Assembly: GCA_964030785.1 (NCBI GenBank)
Contig: OZ034973.1
Location: 1,986,632 to 2,050,631 of the forward strand
DNA from: Siderastrea siderea
Lineage: Eukaryota > Cnidaria > Anthozoa > Scleractinia > Rhizangiidae
Length of the DNA: 64,000 nt
Direction of reading: 5' to 3'
Position numbers and translations under genes: made by a program. This document shows, piece by piece, positions 1 through 10,225 of the stretch (position 1 is its first letter; the number at the start of each line of letters is the position of its first letter). The notes beneath the pieces were generated by a model that was given only the letters and a program-made list of their open reading frames with translations, was not told the DNA's origin and did no database searches.

Positions 1-1672
1 AGGTGAAAGCGGCTTTTGGTCATTCACATAAAGTAAAATTTGAAATCAGCTGAACTTTACTTCCAGTGCAGTTCCTTATTCATTTTCGTTCTTCCTTTGT
101 GATAAAATCAAATCATAACTGGAGGATTTAAAACGTTTGAAAGTATATATCCGAAAATGTTTGCGTAACATTTATTTCGAGAGCAAGTAATTAAATCACA
201 GTATCAACCCATGGCGAACTGCACAACGCATACAAATGTATTTTAGAGCGGTCCTCTGCGTTAAGTGTATGGTGTTTACAATCAGTTTTAAACGAAGAAC
301 TAAGTGATTGTCATTTGTCGTTGTTTTTCTCATTTGACGTTCCTTAAATCCTACGTGGGACCTTAATTTTAAATATGGCCAGTTTAAATAGGCAGACATT
401 TTTAGCCGATGCTAGCTAAGGCCGAGCGCTAAAACTGAATAACCAGCCAAGAATTAAATGAGGGATGCAGCATGCCTGATGAGCTAATTTTCATTCCTGT
501 AAAGCTTAGTTGAGTGCAAACGATAGGGTGAAACTACTTCAAAAATGGAGGTGAAATAGAATTCTCAATACAACATGATGATGTAGTACTTGTATTCGGA
601 TCAAATTTGAGGAACAAAGATATAGGTTCTGGGGAATTATTGAAGACATCAAAATGATATAGCGGGTATAGCAGCAATCAGCCGAGCTTACACGTCAGGC
701 GCTGAAAAAGCACAGGGCGGAAGAAATCGAGTTTGGCGGGGCGATCATCTGTCTCGCTCTCTCTCGGCACCTAACACGGAGGCTAAGTTTCTCTTCTACT
801 GCTGACAGAAATTAACTCACTATGTCCACTCAGCAGATTCAAGAACGCTGAGTCGTTTAAGACTATATTTAAAGAATATATCCACTTTACGTTGATAATA
901 TTTGTGGCCCTGGAAAACAGGAAAACGAAAAGATTAACCGACAGGAGGCAGGCCGGGATTTTTCAGTACCGTAACACATTTTTTCAAATCAGCGAACAAA
1001 GAAAACTTAATTATTACATTTTAGTCTATGGCTCGGTTTCTTTTTTTGACACTGAAGGTTTTGAATATTTTTTGCAAGAGTGTGATTACATTTTTGCTGA
1101 GCAAGGACCGTTGCTGTGGAGAAGCTGACACAAATACTAATCCTTGATAATTTATTTTATACATTTAAATCGCCATTAAATCCTTTGAAACTGAACGGTA
1201 AACGCACGAGTGAAAGGCACGGCTTCAGAAGGACTTCGATTCACACAAGGGAAAAAAGCATATTGTGGCATGGGTAACAATCCTTTGAGTTCAGTTGCAA
1301 ATTACCTCAGTTGACTAGCAATTTTTAAAGTCAGAGATAAAATTGACAAATAATATAATCAGACAGCAGATCAGTGAAAATTTAGACAGCGTAACAGTAA
1401 ATAATTTATATATATCCGTCCTAGGTAAAGAGGTAAAGATATTAACAAGAGAAGAACAGCACCAGATTTTTAAGGAGTAAAATTCTTTTTCTCCCTTCAT
1501 CAGACATGGTGGCGTTTGGCCGAAACGTAACGTGTCTACGACTTAGTAACTACGAGATAGTCAGTAATGGCCCTGAAAGTTTTAAACCTCAAAATATGTT
1601 ATGTAGATTACTGGTGCGGCCTAAATCCTCACTGGCCTAAATATTTTTTGTTCAATTTTCCTTCATAGTAAA
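1..1672. other. 5' flank and probable 5' UTR intron of the acidic-protein gene; no gene found
   Basis: No open frame here has recognisable protein features. Just before the start codon of the next gene, around 1645-1669, a pyrimidine-rich tract ends in an AG with acceptor quality, so an untranslated first exon probably lies somewhere upstream in this stretch. I could not place that exon or a promoter. Confidence 0.4.
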
Positions 1673-2830
1673 ATGAAGCATTTTGTTAAGATTCTGTTGC
1701 TGCTGTTTATGCTGTCCCTGGCCAGAGCAAGACCCGTGCCTGACGAATCGGAATGGGAGAAGGACTCAGAGGATTGGGACGAAGAAGAATGGGACGATGA
1801 CGAGGAAGAATGGGACGATGACGAAGAAGAATGGGACGAGGAAGATGACGATGATTGGGAAGATGACGACGAAGACTCAAACTCGGACGATGAGGAAGAT
1901 GAGGAAGATTGGGAAGATGATGATGAGGAATGGGACGATGAAGATTGGGAAGATGAGGAAGAAAAAGACTGGGACGAGGAAGAATCAGAAAGTGACCAAA
2001 ATGATGACAAGAAATTAGAAGATGAAGACACGAAGGAAGCTGTGCCAGCATGGGACAACGAGAAAAACAGTGATGATAACCAAGGTAGTTAACTGTTCGG
2101 ACATCTTTCAACTAATAGTTCTGAAGATTTGTTTTTAGTTCTGAGAATTTGTTGCTTCATCAAGACATACAGTATCAGGTCTCCCTCATCACCCACGCCC
2201 CCTCCGTTTCTGTTGAACAATTTCTGTGCCCGAATGATTATTGAATATAATTAATGTCATTTCTAACAACACAGAAAACGACGAGTTTAAAAAGCTAGAG
2301 GATGAACTTCAGACTTTCAAAAGAGGTAAGAAGTCCTTAAGTTTAAATCATATTCAGATCAGTGGAAGTCTGAGTTTGGTAGCTGTATGACTTGCTTGGC
2401 ATCGGTTAGACTTTTCAGATTCACCTATTTCCCCGTATTTTGGCGGGTTCGAGCACTGAGTTTGAGAGAGAGAAATATGAGGAGAGTTTAAAACTGTCGA
2501 GGGGCGAGGATAGGGGTCCCCCAGTCCCCCACCCCACGGTATCCATTTTCTCCCCCCTCCGCAGTTTTTCACTCTTCCCCCTGATCTTTTGGCTATCTCT
2601 GTTACACTGAGATGGCAACGACGAAAGTCTCATCAGCGGTTAAATTCAGCTAACACTCTGAAAGATATGGGACTCACTGAAAACAGTTTAGACATCGCTA
2701 AGAAAAATGTATGTGGTATTGTTTGGTTCTCTACTCACATTTCTCACATAATTTTGTTTAATATCTTTTCAATTTCAAAGAGCTTGAGGAGATGGAGCAG
2801 AGACTGGATGATGTGGCACAGTCGAAGTGA
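1673..2830 (+). CDS. secreted Asp/Glu/Trp-rich acidic protein
   Basis: Unrecognised as a named gene. Proposed coding exons are 1673-2084, 2275-2325, 2650-2708 and 2783-2830, giving roughly 190 residues; the last acceptor is the least certain, since one 2 bases upstream also stays open. Residues 1-20 are a signal peptide (basic start, Leu-rich core, then ARARP). Most of the rest of exon 1 is a run of Asp and Glu punctuated by Trp, in repeats such as EEWDDDE. Exons 2-4 add a short charged heptad-like tail with KKLEDELQTFKR and LEEMEQRLDDVAQSK, suggesting a small coiled coil. A pyrimidine tract ending in AG precedes the ATG, so the 5' UTR is probably spliced. Family knowledge: stony corals secrete very acidic proteins into the skeletal organic matrix, where they bind calcium. 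A role in mineralisation is inference; a calcium-binding protein of the secretory pathway is an alternative. Confidence 0.75.
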
Positions 2831-3020
2831 AGCCTGGGAAACCATCAGGAGTTTTTAAAACTGCTTTAATTTGCAATTGTAGATAAATTTTAACGCAACA
2901 ATATAAACGCGTGAGATTTCAAGATCGCGACCGGTACCATGTGCATTAATTTACTGAGTTCGTTTAGCATCTCTGAAGGGGTAACGTTAGCTTCATATTG
3001 TTTAGCGACATATGTACCCC

Positions 3021-3720
3021 TAGGTAAGATGAACGTTTATTCGTTTGTCTCACGATGGAATCGCTTTGAGCTGTTGATCGTGACGTTTCGACTGCAATAC
3101 TGCTAGTCTTCATCAGGCGATGAGGTCAATTGTTTACGTGTCGCTATTTGTAGCATGATGGTTCGCTGCTATTGGTGCATTTCAATCCTCATTATTATTC
3201 CGACTATTAGATGTTGTTCCTTCACAGGTCCGCTTTGTGGTTGGTCGGCTGTTGTGCTTTCTGATCGTAGGTATCCAAGCTTCTGGAATTTCGATTCCAT
3301 TATCTCTATTGATGTTATTAGGATGAAGTCTAATATGGATAGCCTCTTTGACCCTACGTGTGTACCAGTGAGGGTCACGATCAATAAACTTAACTTCTTT
3401 CCAAATGGGAAGATGCCCCATTTCGTTAGCGTGTTCCGAAACTGCGGAGGTTTGCGTACGAGCAAACCGTATATCTCTGTCGTGTTCTTTTATCCTGTCC
3501 TGCGTCGCTCTCCCTGTTTCCCCGATGCATCTAATAGTCGGAATAATAATGAGGATCGAAATGCACCAATAGCAGCGAACCATCATGCTACAAATAGCGA
3601 CACGTAAACAATTGACCTCATCGCCTGATGAAGACTAGCAGTATTGCAGTCGAAATGTCACGATCAACAACAAGCGATTCCATCGTGAGACAAACGAATA
3701 AACGTTCATCTTACCTATCT
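3021..3720 (-). mobile_element. fold-back Penelope-like element remnant with partial GIY-YIG domain
   Basis: Two inverted arms of about 190 bp (about 3021-3211 and 3530-3720) flank a unique core. Frames read inward from both arms begin with the same peptide, MMVRCYWCISILIIIPTIRC. On the minus strand (3182-3586) the core continues with CIGETGR, RIKEH, a Glu/His-rich region and DPHWYTRRVKEAIHIR. This is the pattern of the C-terminal GIY-YIG endonuclease of Penelope-like retroelements, here cut off at the YIG motif and without reverse transcriptase. Each arm carries CTGATGA (3625-3631 on plus; 3110-3116 on minus), then a paired stem, then GAAA. That matches the core of the hammerhead ribozymes known from Penelope-like elements. 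It is non-autonomous and decayed. Confidence 0.75.
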
Positions 3721-4077
3721 TACACCACGATGAACAATAAACACATCTTTAATGACATATGTACCCCCGGGTATGTACCGCTAGTTCCAACGAGAAAAAG
3801 AGTTCAAGGGCAATTATGACACACTTTTAGTAATTGTTTATTATGTTGTGCAGAACTAGCCTGAATTCTTTGGCACTAATACATTACTGACATTGTGGGA
3901 TAGCTTAGCGAAAGGGATTGTAATTTTTAGCATTCAAATAAACTATCGGGATTTAACAAACCAACTAACTCTCTTTGAAATATTATCTTTTGAGTGTTTT
4001 CTTGCGGATCGAAGATCATATGCATTTTCTTTGCTTGATGTTCTCATCTTCGATAATGGTGATCGTACACTTTTTCC
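3721..4077. other. spacer; nothing recognised
   Basis: AT-rich sequence between the fold-back element and the 3' end of the BTB gene. I see no exon-like frame; it may include the BTB 3' UTR. Confidence 0.4.
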
Positions 4078-5684
4078 TTAGCCTGTTGAGTTCTTAAATT
4101 GTCGTGCAGTTCTATTGCAGTGTTCCAGATCAAACAACTTTTTCAATAGCGTCCTAAAATCCCAGTACTCCAGGTCACAGTTTGCGTATTGAACCCTCCT
4201 TCTGCAACATTTACAGGAAAGCTTAAAACGCTCATTCGCACCACAGCGATGAACTTCGTAGTTATCACATTCCGTTGTCTGCACTTTCTCAGCTACTCTC
4301 TTGTATATACTAGTCACCAAGGTAGAGCATGTATTCACATACTCACGAAGTGTCTTTTCCAGCTCATGTATTCTAGTTTTACAGATTTCCACCTTTGTTT
4401 TATCGGGTAGCTCCCTAAAGCATTCATCGTTTTCTAAAGCGTTTAAAGGTAAATATTTACTCTCTTGAAGAGTTTCGTTCATTAAAGACTCGAGATCAAA
4501 CTTGTCTGCAATCGTGTAGAACTTTACACAGTTGGTATCCTGAACATTGCAAGAGAGCCATTCACAACATAACTCTTTGACTCTTGCCATTTGATATTCC
4601 TCAGCAAGTTCCAGGAGAAATTCGTGATTTTCAGCTAAAAGAAAGAAAACTTTAGGTCAGGAGTTGATGTGCTAATATATTCTATGGGAAAGTTTAAAAA
4701 ACCTGCTCTAGCTAATTTTGGCAAAAATGTTATTTTTTTTCAGTCAGTAACAAGAGAAGCAACAATTAATTCTAACTTCAGTCTGTTTTGCACTATTTGC
4801 GAAAAATCATCTTATCTGGTCAATCACCGCTCCAACTCAGAGAGTACGCGAATAGCCTGTGTGCAGACGTCTGCACGCAGGCTACAACTTCGGACACATT
4901 TGTTGGAACACTTTCCCTCTCCGCCCCCCAATGTTGATAACAATGACTAGCTACATGACCAAAATTGGTTTACTCAACATTGAGGGGAGGGAGAGCCGCA
5001 GATTCAGGCAGGTGAATTGTGACATTGACAGAAGTGTTCCAAAACAATGTGACCGGAGTTGTAGTACGTGAAACAAACAAACAAACAAACAAACAAACGA
5101 AACAGGGAAAACGCGCGATAACCCAAGTCACGAAGATCGGTTTTGACTTCGCTTATTCCTTTTTGCTGATTAGTTGAAGAAAAATCTTATGTTTCATAAA
5201 ACCAAAGGTATAATTGTTTTCAGGACAGTGAGAGCTAGTCAATTGAGTCGAAACGGCACTGACTCTAGAAAACTATTTTATCGTGGCAACAGCTACTGTT
5301 ATAAGTTGTAGCAACTGCAGGATTTCTTAAAGAAGGTTGAAGGTAAAAGAGCAAACTGGACAGAGAAACAAACAAAAGACACTCTGAACGTCGTGTTCAG
5401 TGGATACGAAAGGTGTAGTGGGGTGGGGAGCCGACATCACCTGTTACTCTATGACCCCTCCCATGTGTGTACACAATCTTAAGCAGTACTTCAAACTCCT
5501 GGGCCTTTTTTCCAGGCAACTCTATATCCTTGGCATCCCTCTCTGCGAAGTCTGACGTGAACATTTTCTCGAATACTGGGGACCACATTGACAGGGTGCT
5601 CTTGTGGACGTGGAATTTGGTCTCTTCTACTGACAGCACCACGTCGCTGAAATGCCATGGCTGCGAGAAGTCAGGATTATCCAT
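4078..5684 (-). CDS. BTB/POZ domain protein with Cys-rich C-terminus
   Basis: Two coding exons, 5684-5456 and 4634-4078, give 261 residues. I start at ATG 5684 (MDNPDF) because a pyrimidine tract ending in AG lies about 30 bases upstream, at 5713-5712; the longer poly-Ser frame above it is translated microsatellite. The BTB fold spans about residues 5-105: WHFSDVVLSVEETKFHVHKS, then FEKMFTSDF and the IELPGKKAQEFEVLLKIVY block, continued in exon 2 by ENHEFLLELAEEYQMARVKE. A helical stretch (EKTLREYVNTCSTLVTSIYK) and a Cys cluster (LSCKCCRRRV) follow. BTB proteins dimerise and often recruit substrates to cullin-3 ubiquitin ligases. There is no kelch, MATH or zinc-finger partner domain, so the substrate is unknown. 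The donor after exon 1 (GTCATA) is weak but restores the frame exactly. Confidence 0.8.
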
Positions 5685-5747
5685 TGATTGACAGCTGTCA
5701 GTCAGTGCAGCCTGAAAAAAGACATTAGTGTCCCTGAATGGTTTTAA

Positions 5748-5773
5748 TGATGATGATGATGATGATGATGATG
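5748..5773. repeat. (TGA)n microsatellite
   Basis: A short run of GAT/TGA triplets just upstream of the first BTB coding exon. Read on the minus strand it produces an artificial poly-Ser N-terminus. Confidence 0.9.
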
Positions 5774-6717
5774 ATAACAAGAAATTCTGAAGAATTTACA
5801 GGCGGCCGATGGTAACTCTACCCGCTTCTTAAAATTCCAAGGAGGCCCAGCACGTGAATCTATGTGACCAAAACAGTGACTACGCATTTGAAGCAATATT
5901 TTGACTAATGTTGTGACACTATCGAGAAAGATACTTTGGATATTCCGAAGAATTTAGAGGTATTCTGAAGAATTTATTCGCGTTGCATCCTCGGTCTGGA
6001 ATGTGTGACCTTAGCACTAACTTATAGTATCGATAACATAAGAGATATAAAGGAAATGTAATCCGAATCACGTGCAAGAAATACAAATTAATTACGTTTA
6101 TCGGTAACACTGTACTAAGAACACCATATCCCTCCCCTAGTTGAGCTAAGAAATCTAAATCAATCACTCGACGAGCAGGTCATCATTACTACAAGCTAAA
6201 ATCGGATATGTGTTAATGTCTATGAAAAATAACAAAACCGACTTTCATTGAAACGTTCAAAGTTCGCTCAACCATAACAATCAAAACAATATACAGGTAG
6301 TCAGAAACGGTTGTTTTTCGCTACAGTCTTGTCACCAACAATATTTCTCAGCACTTGTAAGTTCAGTTCAGGTGAGAACATATTTTCGGAGATAGTCCGG
6401 GGGTCGTCTCAACCTCTGAGGCCTGTTTTCTACACGTGTCGCTGCTCTTAATGTAAATAGTTTTAATTCTACACTTAGAAAATATTGTAATTTATTTTAA
6501 ATGAGTGTGCAATTACTGATTGATGTAAATGGTTTTTAGTTTATTTTTTTTAGTTTACTTTGTTTTTCATTCGGAGATAGTCTCTGTTGGCAGCGCCACG
6601 CCAAGAGGACTAAGTTCCAGTGACGGACGACGACGACGAACGACGAAAGGAATGCAAAAGGAATGCAACTTCCATTTTATACGTCGGCGCGACGTACATA
6701 GATGCACGACGGCCGCC

Positions 6718-6787
<70 letters not shown>

Positions 6788-6816
6788 ACTACTACTACTA
6801 CTACTAATAATAATAA
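6718..6816. repeat. (TAA)n followed by (TAC)n microsatellite
   Basis: About 22 TAA/AAT triplets run straight into about seven TAC triplets and then four more TAA. It lies in the gene-poor region, so poly-Asn/Thr frames over it are not real proteins. Confidence 0.95.
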
Positions 6817-7254
6817 TTTTTATCGAGGAAGCTCCCGTCGCATTGAGTGGTTTTCAGGGAGGTCCTCCGAAGACAAAATAAACATAAAAGTTCACTGAAA
6901 AATTATTAGTAAAATGTACATAATAGTAATAATGTCAATAAAAAGAGATAAAAATAATAAATACGAAAATAAATACGAATCTGACAATGAACACTTGGCG
7001 GTGAGCCCCTTCTAGCTTAGTTTGTCTCAGACTTCAGGATAACAGGAACGGAAAATAGAAAAACGTGAGGGGGCTGGGGAGAGAGCCAACCGTACCCCCT
7101 CCCTCATCGACTTTCTGTCGAAAAAACAAAAAAAAATTAAGTAAGAAAAACAATCAAACAAAACAAAACAAGCTAACAAATCAGAGCACCTGTTTGCAGG
7201 TTAGGGACAGATGAAACAGTGGAGTCTATTCTACCCTCTACTTTTCCTATCTCC

Positions 7255-8190
7255 TCTATCGGGGAGCCCAAAAATGGATAGCTACCTCTAGCTACTGGCT
7301 CCGTCAATTCCAAGCCCGCTCATCCCCTCTGGTCATTTGTTGTTTTTTTTTCAAATAATGTTGCAAATGCCCCCCGGTGGGGTCAGCTCATACGTACAAA
7401 TCCCCACGGTGGGGCTTCTGGAAGAGTGCAAACGCCCGACCCAAACCGCATTATTAAAGTCGCGTAACAGACGATCAGAGGTCAAATTTAACTGACTCCA
7501 TCATACAGTTATCAGAAAAAGATCAATATGACCTCAAGATCAAACTTTTAAAAATGCTACGTTTAAGTTGAAACGGCTCAATTTAGTCACTATTTAAAAA
7601 TCCTCCAAACTAAACCCACTACAGAAATACAAGAAGCAAAATTGGTCGAAAGACCGAGATATGTAACGCGCAGCGTACGAAAACGTGAAGTAGTAGCCGT
7701 GCAGGCCTTCCCCATTTCCTAAATGAATTCGATATCTTGTCCCACAAAGCTGTCGAAGCTTCTTTCCGCCATGTTTTCGTTCGCACGTGGACTCTCGCTC
7801 TAATGGGGCAGGATGAGGAGGACCCTGGGAACGACGGAACATGTAGGTGTGGGGGTGGGGGTAGCTTCTGGTTCACTTGGAAAGTGCGGGATCGACCCAA
7901 ACGACGTTTATCAACTCAGTTTTTATATTTTTATATTGGGGGTAATCAGGAAATGTAATTATGAACAACATAAAATGTGCGACTTTTAAAATCCGAAATG
8001 CAACGTTGCTTTGACGATGCCCCACCCCGGGCTGACCTGTTTTAACAAATGCCCCACCCTTGGGAAGGAAAAGTTAGAAAATGCCCGGGGGGGGGGGGGG
8101 GGGGTGAGCGGGCTTGAAATTGACGGAGCCATAACTACAGAAACCACGTTCCTTCGTCTACAGACCGTTTGCCCACCCTTCCCCTCCCCC
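7255..8190. mobile_element. degenerate terminal-inverted-repeat DNA element
   Basis: The segment around 7303-7335 (GGCTCCGTCAATT, then CAAGCCCGCTCA) is repeated in inverse orientation around 8103-8140 (TGAGCGGGCTTG, then AATTGACGGAGCC). Related GC-rich 'TGCCCCAC' blocks occur just inside both ends. No transposase frame is visible. It is probably a non-autonomous, internally decayed DNA transposon; the exact ends are uncertain. Confidence 0.5.
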
Positions 8191-10048
8191 CAAGTTTATC
8201 CTGTTTGTTGTTATAGATAATTTGTCTGAGAATGTGTTGTGCGGAGCCTCAGCCCAGTGGCCGTTTGTGTTTGCTGCGCTACATGCGCTATAAATCAAAC
8301 GCCAATATCAAAATTGCGAGGCTCAAAGAATTTTGAAGAGCAACAGATCTATAAAATACAGAAGTCAAATTAAGTTACACATACCAGGATTGCAGTTGTC
8401 AAACAGCGTGAGCTTCACCGGATGTATTATAAGCTAAAACAACACAAATTGGCGTTACTTGACAGAGTCGGTTGCTAGTGAAACAGATCAACGTAGGTGT
8501 GATGTGCAACAAAACAACTGTTCTCGAGAAAAGCTGTGAAGCGGCAAACGATTAACGGGACGCAAGTCAGTAAACAGACACAGAGGAGTTAATTATGCTA
8601 AGGACCCACTGTCATGCATCCGTAACTTTTGAGAATGCGATGATCTGTCAATCATAATTAATTAATTGTATTAAATTTTCAAGAGATGGCTGACATTTCA
8701 GAATATTTTTGTTAGGATCAAATTTTATATGCAAATGACTGAAAACCGCCTTGCTCAACGAACTACGTAAAGACTTAGGATCCACAAAAACTAAAAAGGT
8801 TTTGCTTAGGTATAAGCGATAACGTCTACCCATGTTTCGTTAGATTACTTTGAGCTCCGTCAATACTTTCGGAGTTGGCGCCCTATGTTCGATAGGCCCC
8901 GCATTATAAGGGAATTAAAAAAAAGAGAGAGAAAAAAAAACGGGGGAGGTAGGCGAGAATCCTTGACTTAGCTGTCAGCGGGGTTGAAAATGATAGAATC
9001 CTATCTTCGAGAGCGGTGCAAAAACGCATGCGCAGTCAAAACAGGTTTCTGCTTTTTACTCTTCTCTGATTGGACAAACCAGAACTTATTTCACTGGCTG
9101 CATTTTAGGCAGTATGTAGCTGCTGTAGCAGTGTGGGTTTAAGGTTTGTGCACACAACATGATAATCTTTTATGAATGATACAAAAAAAAATTCCAAAAA
9201 CAAAAAAAAAAAGTGTGCAGGTAAGTTCATCATTGTTTTTTTAAGAGGGATTTTTGTTATGGGTGTTTCTGATCAGAAGTGCTGATAAGTCTATTTCCAC
9301 GGGCTCCACTGGCAGCAACTGTGTTAAACTCAAATCCATCATATTCACTTGTTTTTAGCTTTTACATAATTTTCATTACATTGAATAAGATAATTTCTCA
9401 TTACATACAACAAAATAAATTCTTCTCCTTTAAAAAGGAAAACAAAACAAAAACAAATCTAACATTATGCAAAAACCATTGGTGTTTTTGAATATTTGTC
9501 TAATGCTTTTATTATTTCCTATTTTACAGTATGTTTGCTACATTATTAATACCGCCCCCCCAAATAATTTTTATTATTAATACATTCTATGCAAAATAAA
9601 TGTCACAATTTCCCTCTCATTGCAATATATAATATATTGAGCTTGAACTGTGTTTAGCTGCAGCAATTTGCTAATTTCCCCAAAGAGCAACAAAGGGGGG
9701 GGGGGGGGTGGGGGTGGGCTCTCACACAGCAATGGGTGTGCCTGTCATACTTTTTAGGGTTCTAAATTTCTTGGTTTGGTACTGCTTAGGGTGTCACATT
9801 CTGAAATGAGACCACCATAAATACATGTCGGTGACACCAGGTGGGTACAAAACAAGTCTCTGGTTCCTTTCAGAAGTTTCGATGAGCATCCCCGTCATTC
9901 ACTTCTCTATATGAAGCCAACGCCTACCCCACTCTCCTGGGCTGAAAGCAAGACTTTCTTTCAAATTAAAAACTGTCGGTGAATTTTCCATTAAATGCAG
10001 GGTGTCCGATATAGTACCCTTGCATAGGTTTTGCATAAGCGTACAGAG

Positions 10049-10118
10049 CTAGCCTGCGAGCAAGCTTTCTCGGGGGTGGGGGCGCCCCCACCCCTGAGAG
10101 AGCTTGCTCACAGGCTAG
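10049..10118. repeat. 70-bp hairpin palindrome
   Basis: CTAGCCTGCGAGCAAGCT is mirrored by AGCTTGCTCACAGGCTAG around a G/C-rich centre. A shorter copy of the same hairpin (GCCTGCGAGCAAGCTCTC type) occurs at 19894-19934, so this is a dispersed family, probably a minimal fold-back mini-transposon. It lies about 110 bp downstream of the stop of the coiled-coil gene. Confidence 0.8.
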
Positions 10119-10225
10119 TACAGTGCCTGGCTCACATTGACTTCCATACAAAATCCATATGCCATGTTCAGAATGAATTACAGGTTGTATTAACTTATTT
10201 GAGAATTTTTTAAAACATTATTTTG

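Larger units (their letters stand above)
5781..10225. other. 4.4 kb gene-poor stretch rich in simple repeats
   Basis: No frame shows protein features. It holds AAT/TAC triplet arrays near 6.7-6.8 kb, a degenerate terminal-inverted-repeat element at about 7.25-8.2 kb, poly-G tracts near 8.09 and 9.70 kb, and a perfect-arm hairpin at 10.05-10.12 kb. The BTB promoter should lie at its left end and the 3' UTR of the coiled-coil gene at its right end. Confidence 0.5.

Noticed and set aside
1663..2058. Minus-strand poly-Ser frame over the acidic protein
   Set aside because: It is the antisense of GAY/GAR codons (Asp/Glu) in exon 1; the plus-strand frame has a signal peptide and proper splice sites.
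6620..6898. Poly-Asn/Thr frame
   Set aside because: Translated TAA/TAC microsatellite.
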